DNA from: Candidatus Corynebacterium faecipullorum
GTDB lineage: Bacteria > Actinomycetota > Actinomycetes > Mycobacteriales > Mycobacteriaceae
Reading direction: 5' to 3'
DNA length: 15,007 nucleotides
Assembly: GCA_019114925.1 (NCBI GenBank)
Contig: DXEO01000035.1
Coordinates: forward strand, 1-15,007
A model generated the notes under the pieces. It did no database searches. It was not told where the DNA came from and saw only the letters and a program-made list of their open reading frames with translations. The first letter of the stretch is position 1; every line of letters begins with the position of its first letter. Position numbers and translations under genes: made by a program. Of this stretch, positions 13,299 to 15,007 are shown one piece after another.

Positions 13299-15007
13299 GT
13301 GTTCGTTGTGGCCACGGCCGGCCATGTTGACCACGGCAAGTCGAGCCTGGTGAAGGCGCTGACGGGAATGGAGCCGGATCGCTGGGAGGAAGAGAAGCGG
13401 CGCGGCCTAACCATTGACTTGGGTTTCGTGTGGACGAAGCTTGACTCCGGTGCCGACGTGGCTTTTGTCGATGTGCCGGGGCATGAGAAGTTCCTAGGCA
13501 ACATGCTGGCCGGGGTGGGGCCCGCACCGGTGGTGCTCTTTGTCGTGGCGGCTGATGAAGGCTGGCAAGCGCAGTCCACTGACCACCGGGATGCCCTGCG
13601 TGCCGTAGGGATTGAACACGGCGTGGTGGCGCTGACCCGCGCGGATAGGGCCGATACTGACCGCCGCGCTGAGGTAGCCGCACAGGTTAAGGGAGAGCTG
13701 GCGGGAACAGCGCTTGCCGACGCTCCCATAGTCGAGGTCTCCGCAAAGACCAGCGAAGGCGTGGAAAAGCTTCGCGCCGAGTTGGACCAGGTGCTCGCCG
13801 CTATGCCCGCGCCGGATTCGCAGGCGCGCGTGCGGTTGTGGGTCGATCGCGCCTTCAGCGTGAAGGGTGCTGGCACTGTGGTGACGGGAACGCTGGCGGC
13901 GGGGACTGTCTCGGTGGGGGATGAGCTGGAGCTTGGCGGGCAACTCGTGACAGTGCGCGGCGTACACAGTGAAAACAAGTCGGTGGATAGCGCTGGTCCG
14001 GTTACACGTGTAGCGCTCAACCTCCGCGGGGTGGCAGCGGATGAGGTTCATCGTGGGGAAGCATTGTTGAGTCCTGGTCGCTGGCGGGTGCTCGATACCG
14101 TGGATATTCGCCGCACCTTTGGTACTGAGATGGCTAAGCTTCCCCAGAACCTCGTGGTGCATATCGGCACCGCGGGGGTTGGTGCCCGTCTGCGGCCTTT
14201 AGGAGGTCAGTTCGCGCGGTTGACACTGGAAAGCCCGCTCCCGCTCACGTTGCTCGATAGGTTCGTGGTTCGCAACCCCGGCGGGCGGCACGTGGCGGCG
14301 GGCTTTGAGGTGGTGGACATCCACCCAGTCACGCTGAGTAGACGTGGTGATGCGAAGAAGCGCGCAGCTGAGCTAGAAGTTTTAGAGCCGACGAACCCGT
14401 CCGAGTGGCTCAAGCGCTGCGGCTACGCTTCGCGCGATGACCTCGTGCGCGATGGCTTCTCGGTGGAGGAAAAGCCCGCCGGCGTCATTGAATTCCGCGA
14501 GTGGTGGATTGCCGCCCGTCAGGTAACCGCCTGGAAGAATGTCCTCGTTGAGGCTGTGGAAGCTCATGCTGCGGCGAACCCGCTGTCCCCGGGGCTGACG
14601 AAGGCAGCAGCAATGGACGCACTGGGTCTTAGCGAGCCGGCCCTGCTGGGACTGGCGGTAGCGGCAGCGAAGCTTGAATCAGTGGAAGGTGTGCTGCGCG
14701 TGCCAGGGCAGACCGTCGGCCTTGGCCCCGCGGAGAGGGGAGTGGCTGAACTGGAGCAACGCCTGCGCGCTGAGCCTTTCGCCGCTCCTGAGGGTGCGGA
14801 TCTCAAGGAATTGGGACTGGGCCCCAAGGAGCTCGCCGCTGCCGAGCGCGCCGGGCGCCTGCTTCGGCTGGCCAAGGGCGTTGTGCTTTTGCCTTCTGCT
14901 CGGCGCGAGGCACTTAGCGTGGTTGCGAAGTTGGAACAGCCCTTCACTCTTTCGGAGGCGCGACAGGCTCTGGGAACGACGCGCCGGGTTGCTATCCCGC
15001 TGTTGGA
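13299..15007 (+). CDS. selB: Selenocysteine-specific elongation factor SelB (3' end beyond window)
   Basis: GTPase that brings Sec-tRNA-Sec to the ribosome at UGA codons followed by a SECIS hairpin. The frame from GTG 13299 is open to the end of the window (569 codons). GTP-binding motifs are G1 GHVDHGKS (8-15), G2 GLTIDLGF (36-43), G3 DVPGHE (58-63) and G4 TRAD (113-116, where most translational GTPases have NKxD and many SelB have TKxD). Beta-barrel domains 2-3 follow (LWVDRAFSVKGAGTVVTGTL), then a long region consistent with the winged-helix repeats that bind SECIS. The last visible residues, RRVAIPLL, match the extreme C-terminal part of SelB, so only a few tens of residues should be missing. 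The GTG directly follows the selA stop with no gap, so translation is probably coupled. Confidence 0.93.
   Translation, partial: MFVVATAGHVDHGKSSLVKALTGMEPDRWEEEKRRGLTIDLGFVWTKLDSGADVAFVDVPGHEKFLGNMLAGVGPAPVVLFVVAADEGWQAQSTDHRDALRAVGIEHGVVALTRADRADTDRRAEVAAQVKGELAGTALADAPIVEVSAKTSEGVEKLRAELDQVLAAMPAPDSQARVRLWVDRAFSVKGAGTVVTGTLAAGTVSVGDELELGGQLVTVRGVHSENKSVDSAGPVTRVALNLRGVAADEVHRGEALLSPGRWRVLDTVDIRRTFGTEMAKLPQNLVVHIGTAGVGARLRPLGGQFARLTLESPLPLTLLDRFVVRNPGGRHVAAGFEVVDIHPVTLSRRGDAKKRAAELEVLEPTNPSEWLKRCGYASRDDLVRDGFSVEEKPAGVIEFREWWIAARQVTAWKNVLVEAVEAHAAANPLSPGLTKAAAMDALGLSEPALLGLAVAAAKLESVEGVLRVPGQTVGLGPAERGVAELEQRLRAEPFAAPEGADLKELGLGPKELAAAERAGRLLRLAKGVVLLPSARREALSVVAKLEQPFTLSEARQALGTTRRVAIPLL

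Overview
The window is GC-rich bacterial DNA with dense, short-spaced genes, frequent GTG starts, candidate leaderless promoters (TANNNT boxes 6-7 nt before ATG) and protein families typical of Actinobacteria. The HNH/13E12-type fragment, the MHS transporter, the permuted lipoate ligase and the NrfD-type formate dehydrogenase together suggest Corynebacterium or a close relative. This is an inference from protein character, since no 16S or other marker gene is present.

Layout. (1) 1-434: the last 24 codons of a single-strand-binding protein (ends DDIPF), three palindromic CGTCGTTT-type repeats and the remnant of an HNH endonuclease gene. (2) 488-3192, minus strand: a DAACS-family carboxylate/amino-acid symporter followed by an MHS-family transporter that is broken by a frameshift. 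A missing 17-bp unit between short direct repeats explains the break exactly. (3) 3310-4380, minus strand: a lipoate-protein ligase with its accessory domain at the N-terminus. (4) 4457-9864, plus strand: a three-gene formate dehydrogenase operon. It has a catalytic subunit with an in-frame UGA (selenocysteine), a 4x[4Fe-4S] subunit and an NrfD-type membrane subunit. (5) 9981-10883: a secreted SGNH/GDSL hydrolase. (6) 10880-15007: selD (minus), and diverging from it tRNA-Sec (selC), selA and selB (plus, cut off by the window end near its C-terminus).

How it works together. The window carries the complete bacterial selenocysteine pathway next to a client gene. SelD makes selenophosphate and SelA converts Ser-tRNA-Sec to Sec-tRNA-Sec. 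SelB carries that tRNA to the ribosome at the UGA at 5021-5023, which is followed 11 nt later by a SECIS hairpin. The product, FdhA, would oxidise formate at a Mo/W-bis-MGD/Sec site and pass electrons through FdhB to the membrane subunit and the quinone pool. Plain gene calling splits fdhA into two genes (4457-5023 and 5093-7729); it should be read as one CDS of 1090 residues. FdhA shows no twin-arginine signal, so the enzyme is probably on the cytoplasmic face. No fdhD or molybdenum-cofactor genes lie in the window.

The main points for a second look are the self-contained selenocysteine module, the compact selD/selC divergent promoter, the 17-bp deletion in the transporter, the altered cation-site residues of the symporter, and the palindromes around the HNH remnant.
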